A stretch of DNA of 64,000 bases from Sphingomonadales bacterium (GTDB taxonomy: Bacteria; Pseudomonadota; Alphaproteobacteria; Sphingomonadales; Sphingomonadaceae): the NCBI GenBank assembly GCA_016704425.1, contig JADJAC010000010.1, positions 241,501 to 305,500 on the forward strand. Reading direction: 5' to 3'. Made by a program: the position numbers and the translations under genes. The first letter of the stretch is position 1. Each line of letters starts with the position of its first letter. Below are positions 15,868-23,777 of the stretch, piece after piece. The notes beneath the pieces were generated by a model. The model was not told where the DNA came from and searched no databases. It saw only the letters and a list, made by a program, of their open reading frames with translations.

Positions 15868-17121
15868 TCAGACGCGTTCGATGATGATCGCCGGAGCCAT
15901 GCCGCCTGCGGCGCACATGGTCACGAGACCGCGCTTGAGATTGCGGCGCTCGAGCTCATCAAGCAGCGTGCCGATCAGGATCGAGCCCGTTGCCCCGATC
16001 GGATGGCCAAGCGCGCAGGCGCCTCCGTTCACATTGACCTTGTCACGGTCGAGCTTGAGATCCCGGATGAACTTTTCCGCGACCACAGCAAATGCCTCGT
16101 TGATTTCCCACAGATCGATGTCATCCGGGGTCAGCCCTGCCTTTGCCAGCACCTTTCTGGCCGCAGGCACCGGCGCGTTGAGCATCAGCGTGGGGCAGTC
16201 GCCGATATTGGCGGTCGCCACGATCCGTGCGCGAGGCTTCAGGCCATGCTTGTCGGCATAGTCCTTGGACGCAAGGAGAATGGCAGCGGCGCCATCGACG
16301 ACGCCGGACGAATTCCCGGCATGATGCACACCTTCCCATTTGAGATCCGGGTATTTGGCGTTGATTGACTGGCGGAAGGTCTGACCGTCCGGCTGGATCG
16401 ACATGTCCGCAATTTCATTGAACGACGCCTTCAGCGATGCGAGGCCTTCAGCGGTGGTCTGCGGACGCGGGAATTCTTCATGGTCAAGGGCAACCGTCCC
16501 ATCTTCGTTGTAGACAGTGATCAGGCTCTTCTCGAAGCGGCCTTCCTTGATTGCAATGTCTGCACGTCTCTGGCTTTCAAGACCAAGGGCGTCCACAGCT
16601 TCGCGGCTGATGCCTTCCATTGCAGCAATCGCGTCACCGCATACGCCCTGGTGCGATTGGGGATGAACCTTTTGCAAATGGCGGTTGCCCGAGCCCATGC
16701 CCATTGGCCGAAGCCCGGCTTCGCGTTCTTCGGCGGCAATTGTTGCGGTATAGGACATCATCTCGGTTCCGCCCGCGATGACCAGATCTTCCATTCCGGA
16801 CATGACCTGCGCTGCCGCAAGATTGACCGAGGTGATACCGCCGCCGCAGAAGCGGTCAAGCGTCATGCCCGACGCCTTGATGTCATAGCCGGCATCAAGT
16901 GCCGCCATCCGCCCCAAATCGCCACCCTGCTTGCCCTTTTGGGTGCTGGTCGACCAGATGATGTCATCGACTTCGGCCGTGTTGATGTTGTTGCGATCCT
17001 TGAGTGCCTTCAGGACCGTCGCTGCCAGATGTTGCGGATGCAGATGGGAGAGAGCGCCCTTGCCGGGCTTCCCGATCCCACGCGGTGTGCGGACAGCGTC
17101 AATGATATAGGCTTCAGACAT
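15868..17121 (-). CDS. acetyl-CoA C-acyltransferase (thiolase)
   Basis: 417 aa thiolase. The nucleophilic Cys is in LDRFCGGGITSVN near residue 91; NEAFAVVAEKF, CALGHPIGATGS (His) and the C-terminal CAAGGMAPA (second Cys) complete the active site. It cleaves 3-ketoacyl-CoA or, in reverse, condenses acetyl-CoA. It is first in an operon with the acyl-CoA dehydrogenase. The second IS1595 element now lies about 110 bp upstream of its start and has split the original intergenic region from glnK. Confidence 0.94.
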   Translation of the reverse strand: MSEAYIIDAVRTPRGIGKPGKGALSHLHPQHLAATVLKALKDRNNINTAEVDDIIWSTSTQKGKQGGDLGRMAALDAGYDIKASGMTLDRFCGGGITSVNLAAAQVMSGMEDLVIAGGTEMMSYTATIAAEEREAGLRPMGMGSGNRHLQKVHPQSHQGVCGDAIAAMEGISREAVDALGLESQRRADIAIKEGRFEKSLITVYNEDGTVALDHEEFPRPQTTAEGLASLKASFNEIADMSIQPDGQTFRQSINAKYPDLKWEGVHHAGNSSGVVDGAAAILLASKDYADKHGLKPRARIVATANIGDCPTLMLNAPVPAARKVLAKAGLTPDDIDLWEINEAFAVVAEKFIRDLKLDRDKVNVNGGACALGHPIGATGSILIGTLLDELERRNLKRGLVTMCAAGGMAPAIIIERV

Positions 17122-17229
17122 GGCAGGATCCTCTTGCTAGGCCGATGAATCAGTTTCAAGGCGCGACCCTTGCCGACTCCGCATGACCGCTGCAAGCCCG
17201 AGAGTGGGCTGATCGCCGATTATGCTGCC

Positions 17230-17237
17230 TAATTATT
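17230..17237. repeat. left 8-bp target duplication of the second element
   Basis: TAATTATT, repeated at 19091-19098 on the other side of the element. Confidence 0.9.
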
Positions 17238-17250
17238 GGCAATTATATAC

Positions 17251-17279
17251 TTGACAAAGCAGGGCACTAATCCTAGTGA
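17251..17279 (+). promoter_or_regulatory. candidate transposase promoter overlapping the left inverted repeat
   Basis: TTGACA (17251-17256), a 17-nt spacer, TAGTGA (17274-17279). The -35 lies inside the terminal repeat. The transposase ATG is only 7 nt past the -10, so the mRNA would be leaderless or nearly so. Confidence 0.5.
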
Positions 17280-17285
17280 AAGTGC

Positions 17286-18227
17286 ATGGACATTACCTCG
17301 CCTCGCTTCACCGACGAAACAGCCGCCCGCAAGCATCTTGAAAGCCTGCGTTGGCCACAAGGTCCGTTCTGTCCTCATTGTGGTTCGTTCGATGCAACCC
17401 GCCTTGAGGGCAAGAAGCATCGCGCCGGTCTGGTCCAGTGCAATGACTGCCGTGAGCAATACACCGTCACAGTCGGCACCGTGTTCGAACGCTCAAAGGT
17501 TCCGCTCAACAAGTGGTTGCTCGCCAACCATCTGTTGTGCGCCTCAAAGAAGGGCATGAGCGCCCATGAAATTCATCGCCTGCTTGGCGTAACCTATAAG
17601 ACCGCTTGGTTCATGTGCCACCGCTTGCGCGAAGCCATGAAGGGTGCAACCGGAACCGGCCCAATCGGAGGCTCCGGCAAGTTTGTAGAAGCCGATGAAA
17701 CCTATGTTGGCGGCAAGGAAAAGAACAAGCACGCTGACAAGCGCATCGGCAAGCAAGGACCGAATACCAGCGGCCTCAAGAATGTTGTCGTCAGCCTTGT
17801 GGAGCGCAATGGCGAAGTCCGCAGCTTTCATGTTGCCAATGTGTCAGGGCCAACACTTCGCACCGTCCTTGTCCAGAATGCGGACCGCAATAGCTGGCTT
17901 ATGACAGACGAGCACAGCGGCTATCTGGGCGTTGGCAAGGAATTCAAGGGCCACAGTTCTGTCGCGCATTCCACTGGCGAATATGCCCGCCTCAATGGGC
18001 TTATCCATTCAAACACAGTCGAGAACTTCTTTTCGATCTTCAAGCGTGGCGTGATCGGAACCTACCACCATTTGAGCGAGGCCCATCTGCACCGCTACAC
18101 GGCGGAATTCGACTTCCGCTACAACACCCGCAAGGACAGCGACACAGAGCGCGCTGACATTGCCTTGCTTGGCATTGAGGGCAAGCGCCTCACCTATCGG
18201 CGGATTGGTCAAAGCCAAGCCTGTTAA
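17286..18227 (+). CDS. IS1595-family (ISXO2-like) transposase, second type
   Basis: 313 aa, intact. Zinc ribbon CPHCGSFDATRLEG then CNDCREQYTVTVGTVFERSK. Helical region LLGVTYKTAWFMCHRLREAM. DDE core: FVEADETYVGGKE (Asp), LMTDEHSGYLGVG (Asp), NTVENFFSIFKRGVIGTYHH (Glu), ending FDFRYNTRK. This is the most common ISXO2 layout. It shares the family fold but little sequence with the transposase at 11182-12144. Confidence 0.95.
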   Translation: MDITSPRFTDETAARKHLESLRWPQGPFCPHCGSFDATRLEGKKHRAGLVQCNDCREQYTVTVGTVFERSKVPLNKWLLANHLLCASKKGMSAHEIHRLLGVTYKTAWFMCHRLREAMKGATGTGPIGGSGKFVEADETYVGGKEKNKHADKRIGKQGPNTSGLKNVVVSLVERNGEVRSFHVANVSGPTLRTVLVQNADRNSWLMTDEHSGYLGVGKEFKGHSSVAHSTGEYARLNGLIHSNTVENFFSIFKRGVIGTYHHLSEAHLHRYTAEFDFRYNTRKDSDTERADIALLGIEGKRLTYRRIGQSQAC

Positions 18228-18266
18228 GGTCAAACCCGCTCGCCAGATCGGGGAGCGCCGCAAGCG

Positions 18267-18638
18267 ATGGACTCGTTGAGAGTCCAGTGGACTCCATCAA
18301 TAGACCGCCATACCTTCCCGTCACCGAATGGTTTGGGAGACATTGAAAACATGGGGCAGGAATTTATGGGGCTGCAAGTCGTTGGCCCGTCGCCGGGTGA
18401 CGTCTTTGCAGACGAAGCAATGAGCTTTGAAATCGTCAATGCCACAGTGAGAATCACTTTCGTTGTTTGCCGAAATTCCGAACCGTCGCCGCCATGTGAT
18501 AAGGAATTTACGATCATTGGGCGCTTGGTAATGCCTCTTGAAAGCGCTCAAAAGTTTAGCCTTGGCCTCTATGATTTTCTCAAGGGCGCGGGGCACGATC
18601 CTTCGCAACTGATTTCCGAGGGGCAGACCCCGAACTAG
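18267..18638 (+). CDS. small passenger protein, function unknown
   Basis: Up to 123 aa; the start is uncertain (ATGs at 18267, 18351 and 18366). The central part, DEAMSFEIVNATVRITFVVC, and the segment IGRLVMPLESAQKFSLGLYD read as a compact beta-strand plus helix protein, reminiscent of small DUF3467-like proteins with a conserved RLVMP-type motif. It lies 39 nt after the transposase stop in the same direction and inside the element, so it is cargo. Its 3' end overlaps a small minus-strand gene. Confidence 0.5.
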   Translation: MDSLRVQWTPSIDRHTFPSPNGLGDIENMGQEFMGLQVVGPSPGDVFADEAMSFEIVNATVRITFVVCRNSEPSPPCDKEFTIIGRLVMPLESAQKFSLGLYDFLKGAGHDPSQLISEGQTPN

Positions 18639-18714
18639 CCTTGTGCGGCTTCGGTGGTGTCGCCAGCATCCGCCGCAGCACTTCGTCCTCTAGTTTTTGA
18701 TCGGTGTCAGTCAT
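18580..18714 (-). CDS. small passenger protein with ATPPKPHK motif
   Basis: 44 aa from an ATG at 18714 with GGAAG ribosome binding site: LEDEVLRRMLATPPKPHK then a basic Ser/Lys-rich tail. Small proteins with an RRML-x-TPPKPH core recur near mobile elements in sphingomonads as I remember them, with no known function. Moderate confidence because it overlaps the 123-aa gene antisense by 59 nt. Confidence 0.45.
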   Translation of the reverse strand: MTDTDQKLEDEVLRRMLATPPKPHKASSGSAPRKSVAKDRAPRP

Positions 18715-19027
18715 GTTTCTTCCGCCGCCTTTGCCCCGGACACTATTCCAGGAGATTGGTAAGATAGTCGTGGTCTGGACGACCATTGAGCAGTCTATGA
18801 TCCTACATACCAGCGCAATGGCTGCAATGCGAACCGATGGAAAGCCTGTTGACTACCTCAGAATGGATTTCACTCGGCTTCGCAAAAAATGGTTTGCCCT
18901 ATGCAAAGAGAATTTCGACTCCAAAACCTTCAACAAGATCGTCAATCCACTCAATGCCGACTTGGCAAACCAGTCTGAAACGAGAGGCATCACCGCCTCA
19001 ATCATCGCAGGTGTAATCTCAATCTGA
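18714..19027 (+). pseudogene. 3'-truncated passenger gene, function unknown
   Basis: The N-terminal part looks like true protein: LFQEIGKIVVVWTTIEQSMI, RMDFTRLRKKWFALC, NPLNADLANQSE. It resembles a family of unknown function whose C-terminal half continues with an RxxxxHG region. Here that half is missing: after about residue 93 the sequence turns into the antisense of another small gene. The start could also be a GTG at 18704. Function unknown. Confidence 0.4.
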
Positions 19028-19077
19028 AGCGCCGGCCTGTCAGCCGAATCAGTAGCAGTTGTGTGTTGCTTTGTCAT
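18985..19077 (-). pseudogene. remnant of a small gene (MIEA-type) next to the right end
   Basis: On the minus strand an ATG at 19077 opens a 74-aa frame whose first part, DRPALQIEITPAMIEA, looks like the N-terminus of small ITPxMIEA proteins. From about 18985 on it is the antisense of the truncated plus-strand gene. This suggests a deletion that fused the 5' parts of two convergent cargo genes. The junction position is approximate. Confidence 0.3.
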
Positions 19078-19194
19078 GTATATAATTGCCTAATTATTAG
19101 GCAATCCGGAACAAATGCCTGAGATTCGAGCGCGCGGCGTTGCGGAAATTGCGCATTATTTGCTTTTTCTTAAGCTATTTTGCGGTGCAGCAAA

Positions 19195-19211
19195 CTGGCA
19201 CGGCATTTGCA
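19195..19211 (+). promoter_or_regulatory. sigma-54 (-24/-12) promoter of glnK-amtB
   Basis: CTGGCACGGCATTTGCA matches YTGGCACGrNNNTTGCW at every position, with GG and GC correctly spaced. It lies 35 bp upstream of glnK. RpoN-dependent, NtrC-activated nitrogen control is the known mode for glnK-amtB. Only one GGTGCA half-site is seen between this promoter and the IS end at 19090. Confidence 0.9.
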
Positions 19212-19246
19212 CAGCATCCCCCGGACACGAAAAAAGGGGGTTAGCT

Positions 19247-19585
19247 TTGAAATTCATCATTGCCATCATCAAGCCATTCAAGCTCGATGACGTCCGGGAC
19301 GCACTGAGCGAGCTCGGCGTATCGGGCATGACAGTTTCCGAAGTGAAGGGTTTCGGCCGGCAAAAGGGCCAGACTGAAATCTATCGCGGCGCGGAATACA
19401 GCACCAATATGGTGCCAAAGATCAAGATCGAGGTCGCCTGTGCCTCAGACATCGCGGAACGCGTTGTCGAGGCGATCCAGCAGAGCGCGAACACCGGCGC
19501 CATTGGCGACGGCAAGATCTTTGTTTTCGAACTCGGTCAGGCCGTGCGCATCCGCACCGGCGAAACCGACAGCGTTGCACTCTAG
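19247..19585 (+). CDS. glnK: nitrogen regulatory protein P-II (GlnK/GlnB)
   Basis: 112 aa, exactly PII length, from a TTG at 19247 preceded by GGGGG. MKFIIAIIKPFKLDDVRDAL, the T-loop TEIYRGAEYS with uridylylation Tyr51, KIKIEVACASD and the ATP-binding GKIFVFELGQAVRIRTGE are all present. It senses ATP/ADP and 2-oxoglutarate and gates AmtB. Directly followed by amt and driven by the sigma-54 promoter, which favours GlnK over GlnB. Confidence 0.95.
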   Translation: MKFIIAIIKPFKLDDVRDALSELGVSGMTVSEVKGFGRQKGQTEIYRGAEYSTNMVPKIKIEVACASDIAERVVEAIQQSANTGAIGDGKIFVFELGQAVRIRTGETDSVAL

Positions 19586-19601
19586 AAAAACAGGGGGAAG
19601 C

Positions 19602-21074
19602 ATGATTTCCAGAAAGACTTTGTTTGGGTTGGCAGGCGGTTTCGCATCCGCCTTTGCTGCCCTGCCCGCCTGGGCGCAGGAGGCAGCGGGCAATGCTGCC
19701 GATGCTGCGTCCAATGCAACCGCCGCCGTCGCCGAAGCAGCACCTGCAGCTGCGGCTGCCTTCGCTCCAACCGCCGACATGGTCAGCAAGGGCGATACAG
19801 CCTGGATGCTGACCTCTTCGGTTCTTGTTCTGATGATGTCCGTTCCCGCCCTAGCGCTATTCTATGGCGGGCTGGTGCGCACCAAGAACATGCTTTCGGT
19901 ACTGATGCAGGTCTTCATGATCGTGAGTATCGCCGCGCTCGTGTGGGTGGGCTGGGGCTATTCAATGGCGTTCACCAGCGGCAACCCGTACATTGGCAGC
20001 TTTGACAAGATATTCCTCAAGGGCGTCGATGCGACCACTCTGGCCGCGACATTTTCCAACGGGGTCTATCTGCCGGAATATGTGTTCATCATCTTCCAGA
20101 TGACCTTTGCCTGCATCACGCCAGCACTGATCGTCGGAGCCTTTGCGGAACGCGTGAAATTTTCTTCACTGATGGTTTTCTGCGTTGCATGGCTGACCGT
20201 GGTCTATTTCCCGATCGCGCATATGGTCTGGTACTGGGCCGGGCCGGACTTCCTCCACGCCGCACCAACGGACATGGGCCTGATGTGGGGATGGGGTGCG
20301 CTTGACTTTGCAGGCGGGACCGTTGTCCACATCAATGCGGGCATCGCAGGCCTTGTCGGCTGCCTCATGATCGGCAAGCGCATCGGCCATGGCAAGGAAG
20401 CCACACCGCCGCACTCGCTGACAATGACAATGATCGGCGCGTCGCTGCTTTGGGTGGGCTGGTTCGGCTTCAACGCCGGTTCGAACCTCGAAGCCAATGG
20501 CATCACCGCCGTCGCCTTCATCAACACCTTTGTTGCGACTGCAGCAGCGGCTGTCAGCTGGGCACTTGTTGAACAGGTCAAGCACGGTCGCCCATCGTTG
20601 CTGGGCGCAGTCACAGGAGCGGTCGCCGGGCTCGTTGCCATCACGCCGGCATCGGGCTTTGCTCATCCCGGAACGGCGATCATCCTTGGCTTTGTCGTTT
20701 CGCCAATTTGTTTCTTCTTCGTCTCCACTGTGAAGAACAAGTTCAAATATGACGATACCCTCGATGTGTTCGGCGTCCATTGCATCGGCGGCATCGTCGG
20801 CGCGATCGGCACCGGGATCGTTGCCGACCCGGCGCTCGGCGGGCAGGGATGGATCGACTATACTGCAGCAGTCGCCAAGGCAGGTGAGTACAGCATGTCG
20901 GGCCAGGTCATCACCCAGCTCTGGGCCGTCGGCACGACGCTTCTCTGGTCCGGAATCGGCTCGGCCATCCTGTTCTTCGTCATCGACAAGACGATGGGCC
21001 TGCGTCCATCCGAAGAAGCCGAGCGCGAAGGCCTCGACCTCTCGAGCCATGGAGAACGTGCCTACAATTACTGA
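19602..21074 (+). CDS. amt: ammonium transporter (Amt/MEP family)
   Basis: 490 aa inner-membrane ammonium channel. The ATG at 19602 has a GGGGAAG site. A signal-peptide-like start (FGLAGGFASAFAALPAWAQ) and an Ala-rich segment precede the first helix, TAWMLTSSVLVLMMSVPALA. Family motifs: FYGGLVRTKNMLSVLMQ, DFAGGTVVHINAGIAGL (first pore His region), GFNAGSNLEANG and DVFGVHCIGGIVGAIGTGI (second pore His). About 11 membrane helices fit. 16 nt after glnK. Confidence 0.95.
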   Translation: MISRKTLFGLAGGFASAFAALPAWAQEAAGNAADAASNATAAVAEAAPAAAAAFAPTADMVSKGDTAWMLTSSVLVLMMSVPALALFYGGLVRTKNMLSVLMQVFMIVSIAALVWVGWGYSMAFTSGNPYIGSFDKIFLKGVDATTLAATFSNGVYLPEYVFIIFQMTFACITPALIVGAFAERVKFSSLMVFCVAWLTVVYFPIAHMVWYWAGPDFLHAAPTDMGLMWGWGALDFAGGTVVHINAGIAGLVGCLMIGKRIGHGKEATPPHSLTMTMIGASLLWVGWFGFNAGSNLEANGITAVAFINTFVATAAAAVSWALVEQVKHGRPSLLGAVTGAVAGLVAITPASGFAHPGTAIILGFVVSPICFFFVSTVKNKFKYDDTLDVFGVHCIGGIVGAIGTGIVADPALGGQGWIDYTAAVAKAGEYSMSGQVITQLWAVGTTLLWSGIGSAILFFVIDKTMGLRPSEEAEREGLDLSSHGERAYNY

Positions 21075-21079
21075 CCAGT

Positions 21080-21123
21080 TTGGGGGCGGGCCATCCCCTC
21101 TCTCCTCTCCAGCCCGCCCCCAA
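21080..21123 (+). repeat. long hairpin after amt
   Basis: TGGGGGCGGGC and GCCCGCCCCCA pair around a 20-nt pyrimidine-rich loop. There is no T-tract; it may protect the mRNA 3' end upstream of the true terminator. Confidence 0.55.
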
Positions 21124-21185
21124 TAGAGATTGGGCCTTCCGCCAGGCGGAAACGCCCTCCCCAGGTTCCTCCTGCGAACCTCACT

Positions 21186-21217
21186 GGGCCGGTGCAGCGA
21201 TGCGCCGGTCCTCTTTT
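21186..21217 (+). terminator. Rho-independent terminator of glnK-amt
   Basis: GGCCGGTGCA and TGCGCCGGTC pair (with two G-T wobbles) around a GCGA tetraloop, followed by TCTTTTT. Confidence 0.8.
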
Positions 21218-21221
21218 TGGT

Positions 21222-21239
21222 CTGTCACCAAAGTGCCAC
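21222..21239 (+). promoter_or_regulatory. Pho-box-like direct repeat upstream of the TonB-dependent receptor
   Basis: CTGTCAC (21222-21228) and GTGCCAC (21233-21239) are spaced 11 bp apart, as in a PhoB box (CTGTCAY, N4, CTGTCAY), with two mismatches in the second half. It lies 100 bp before the receptor start. Phosphate control would follow if it is real. Confidence 0.35.
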
Positions 21240-21338
21240 AGTTGGGGCCAAATCGGTCTCAACCACGTCTCCGGGGGTTGGCCGTGACTCGTTGATTGGG
21301 CAGAGTCTGCCCAGCACATTGTCTTGGGAGAGACCAAA

Positions 21339-23708
21339 TTGAAAAAAGCATCATTCTTGGCCGGATTTTCGGCCCTATCATTCGTGCTCGCGCTTCCGGC
21401 TTATGCCCAGGACACCGCAGCAGCCGACGAAGCAGAAGGCAATGACATCATCGTCACTGCAACGAAGCGCAATGCCACGCTTCAGGATATCCCCTTCTCG
21501 ATCAACGCGCAGACTGCCGCAGACATTCAGAAGACCGGCGCCAGCTCGCTTGAGGAACTTTCGCGCAACGTTGCCGGGCTTGCCATCCAGAACCTCGGCC
21601 CGGGCCAGAGCCAAGTCGCGATCCGCGGCGTTTCTGCAGGGCAGATTGTGCGCGATCAGCCGGGCGTGAAGGAACAGGTTGGCGTTTATCTCGATGAATC
21701 GGTGGTTTCGCTCTCGCTATTCACCCCCGATCTCGACCTGTTTGACCTCAATCGCGTCGAAACCCTGCGTGGCCCGCAAGGGACACTCTTCGGCTCAGGT
21801 TCGGTTGGCGGAACGATCCGCTACATTACAAACCAGCCGCGCCTTGGTGTCACGGAAGGGTCGATCGAAGCCAATGTCAACTTGGTTGATGGCGGTGATG
21901 TTGGCGGACACCTGAAAGGTGCCATCAACGCTCCGCTTGGTGACAAGGCAGCAGTCCGTGCAGTAGGATACTACACACGCTATGGCGGCTTCGTTGACGC
22001 ATTGGGCCCGGCAGGCGGAAAGAACGTGAACGACGGCGAACGGTATGGTGGTCGCCTGGCCGTTACCTTTGAGCCCACCGAAAACCTCACGATCACACCG
22101 CGTGTGGTCTACCAGAAGATCGTGACGGACGGTTTCAACCGCCAGGAAGTCTACAACCTGTTCGGCAACCCATACACGACGACGCGCCCGGCAATCACAT
22201 TCGGCAAGCGTCAGCAATATCTGCTGCTGCGCGAGCAGTTCAAGGATGAAACCTTCCTTGCTGATGCGACAATCAAGCTCGGCCTTGGTGGCGTCGACCT
22301 GACGTCGGTCACCAGCTACATCAAGCGCGATATTCTGGTCAGCCGCGATGCAAGCGCCTTGACCGGTTCGGTTTCGGTTGACCTCGGCTACCCGGCTGCC
22401 GGTGTTCTGCTGCCGTCAAACTTGCGCGACACGACGGACCTCAAGACATTTACGCAGGAATTGCGGCTGTCTTCTAACGGAGACGGGCCGTTCCAGTGGG
22501 TGTTCGGTGCCTTTTATTCAAAGATTGACCGCACCTATGCGCAGCGCCTGCCAACGCCGGGCTATGATGCCTTCACGGATGCTGTGCTTGGCGCAGGTAC
22601 CTCGGCCGCCGTCGCCAACGGCTATGGCCCGGACTCGCCGTTCAATTCCGACCTGCCATACAATATCAAGCAGTTCGCGATCTTCGGTGAAGGTAATTAT
22701 GACATTACCGACCGCCTGACCTTCACGGCCGGTGGACGCTATTATGACTTCAAGGAAGTCCGGACGATTACCTCGGGCGGGCTCTTTGCCAATGGCGATA
22801 CTGGCAAGGTCGATCGCACGAAATCGTCGGGCTTCAACCCGCGTTTCCTGCTGAGCTATGAAGCGTCCAAGAACGTCACGCTCAACGCGCAGGCATCGAA
22901 GGGCTTCCGTCTTGGCGGTGTCAACGATCCGCTCAATGCCAATCTCTGTTCGGCGCAGGACAGGGCCTTGTTTGGCGGCTTCCAGTCCTATGATGACGAG
23001 ACATTGTGGAACTATGAAGGCGGGATCAAGGCGCAAGCCGGCGCCTTCACCTTCAATGCCGCGGGCTTCTATACGGACATCAAGAACCTGCAAGTCACGC
23101 TTGATGCGGGAACCTGTTCCTCGCGGATCGTGTTCAACGCAAGCAAGGCGCATTCGAAGGGCGTGGAGTTTGAACTTTCGGCGCGCCCCAGCAAGGCCTT
23201 CGAATTCAATCTTTCGGGAACTATTCTGGACTCTCAATTTGACACGACCTTGCCTGGCGTGTTTGCAGCAACCACGGGCATCCGTGACGGCAACCGCCTG
23301 CCATCTGTGCCGAAGTTCCAGATTTCGGCCAATGCGACGTATAGTTTCGAAGTGAAGGACGGCGTCGACGGCCATCTGACCGCTTCGTTCCAGCATGTCG
23401 GCAGCCGATATACACAGCCTGCGGACCAGGAAAACAACCCGCGCACCTTCGTGCACGGCCTGCCGTTCGGTGGAGCGCCGGCCAACGCTTCGACTACGGT
23501 TGACCTGAAGTTGCCGAACTATCAGATCGTCAATCTGAATGGCGGGGTCGATTTCGACAATGGCCTTTCGGTCATTGTCTATGTGAACAACCTCTTCAAT
23601 GAGAATGCATTGCTTGGATTCGACCGCGAACGCGGCGGCCGGGCACGGCTGGGGTTCAACGTGAACACCCCGCGCACCTACGGACTCACAATGCGCAAGA
23701 CGTTCTGA
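21339..23708 (+). CDS. TonB-dependent outer membrane receptor
   Basis: 789 aa from a TTG at 21339 with GGGAGAG 6 nt upstream. Signal peptide KKASFLAGFSALSFVLALPAYAQ. Then the TonB-box-like NDIIVTATKR, a plug domain (IPFSINAQTAADIQ, VETLRGPQGTLFGSGSVGGT) and a 22-strand-type barrel ending in the aromatic TYGLTMRKTF. It imports a scarce ligand with TonB energy; the substrate is not deducible. A small hairpin (TGGGCAG/CTGCCCA, about 21298-21314) lies in the leader. Confidence 0.93.
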   Translation: MKKASFLAGFSALSFVLALPAYAQDTAAADEAEGNDIIVTATKRNATLQDIPFSINAQTAADIQKTGASSLEELSRNVAGLAIQNLGPGQSQVAIRGVSAGQIVRDQPGVKEQVGVYLDESVVSLSLFTPDLDLFDLNRVETLRGPQGTLFGSGSVGGTIRYITNQPRLGVTEGSIEANVNLVDGGDVGGHLKGAINAPLGDKAAVRAVGYYTRYGGFVDALGPAGGKNVNDGERYGGRLAVTFEPTENLTITPRVVYQKIVTDGFNRQEVYNLFGNPYTTTRPAITFGKRQQYLLLREQFKDETFLADATIKLGLGGVDLTSVTSYIKRDILVSRDASALTGSVSVDLGYPAAGVLLPSNLRDTTDLKTFTQELRLSSNGDGPFQWVFGAFYSKIDRTYAQRLPTPGYDAFTDAVLGAGTSAAVANGYGPDSPFNSDLPYNIKQFAIFGEGNYDITDRLTFTAGGRYYDFKEVRTITSGGLFANGDTGKVDRTKSSGFNPRFLLSYEASKNVTLNAQASKGFRLGGVNDPLNANLCSAQDRALFGGFQSYDDETLWNYEGGIKAQAGAFTFNAAGFYTDIKNLQVTLDAGTCSSRIVFNASKAHSKGVEFELSARPSKAFEFNLSGTILDSQFDTTLPGVFAATTGIRDGNRLPSVPKFQISANATYSFEVKDGVDGHLTASFQHVGSRYTQPADQENNPRTFVHGLPFGGAPANASTTVDLKLPNYQIVNLNGGVDFDNGLSVIVYVNNLFNENALLGFDRERGGRARLGFNVNTPRTYGLTMRKTF

Positions 23709-23733
23709 CCGGTCGGTCGACGCCTAACAGAAG

Positions 23734-23767
23734 GGGCCCGGCGAATCGTTTCGCCGGGCCCTTTTTT
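23734..23767. terminator. bidirectional terminator between the receptor and the methyltransferase-like gene
   Basis: GGGCCCGGCGAA and TTCGCCGGGCCC pair perfectly around TCGT, followed by TTTTTT on plus. It separates two convergent genes. Confidence 0.9.
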
Positions 23768-23777
23768 GTAGCAATGA

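Larger units (their letters stand above)
17238..19090. mobile_element. second IS1595-family element (1853 bp) between thiolase and glnK
   Basis: Left end GGCAATTATATACTTGACAA and right end the reverse complement with one change (ATGACAA), 24 bp long to AAAGCA, flanked by TAATTATT direct repeats (17230-17237, 19091-19098). It carries one intact transposase plus about 860 bp of small passenger genes and apparent gene remnants. Transposase and inverted repeats differ from the element in comM, so it is an independent insertion of another family member. Confidence 0.92.
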
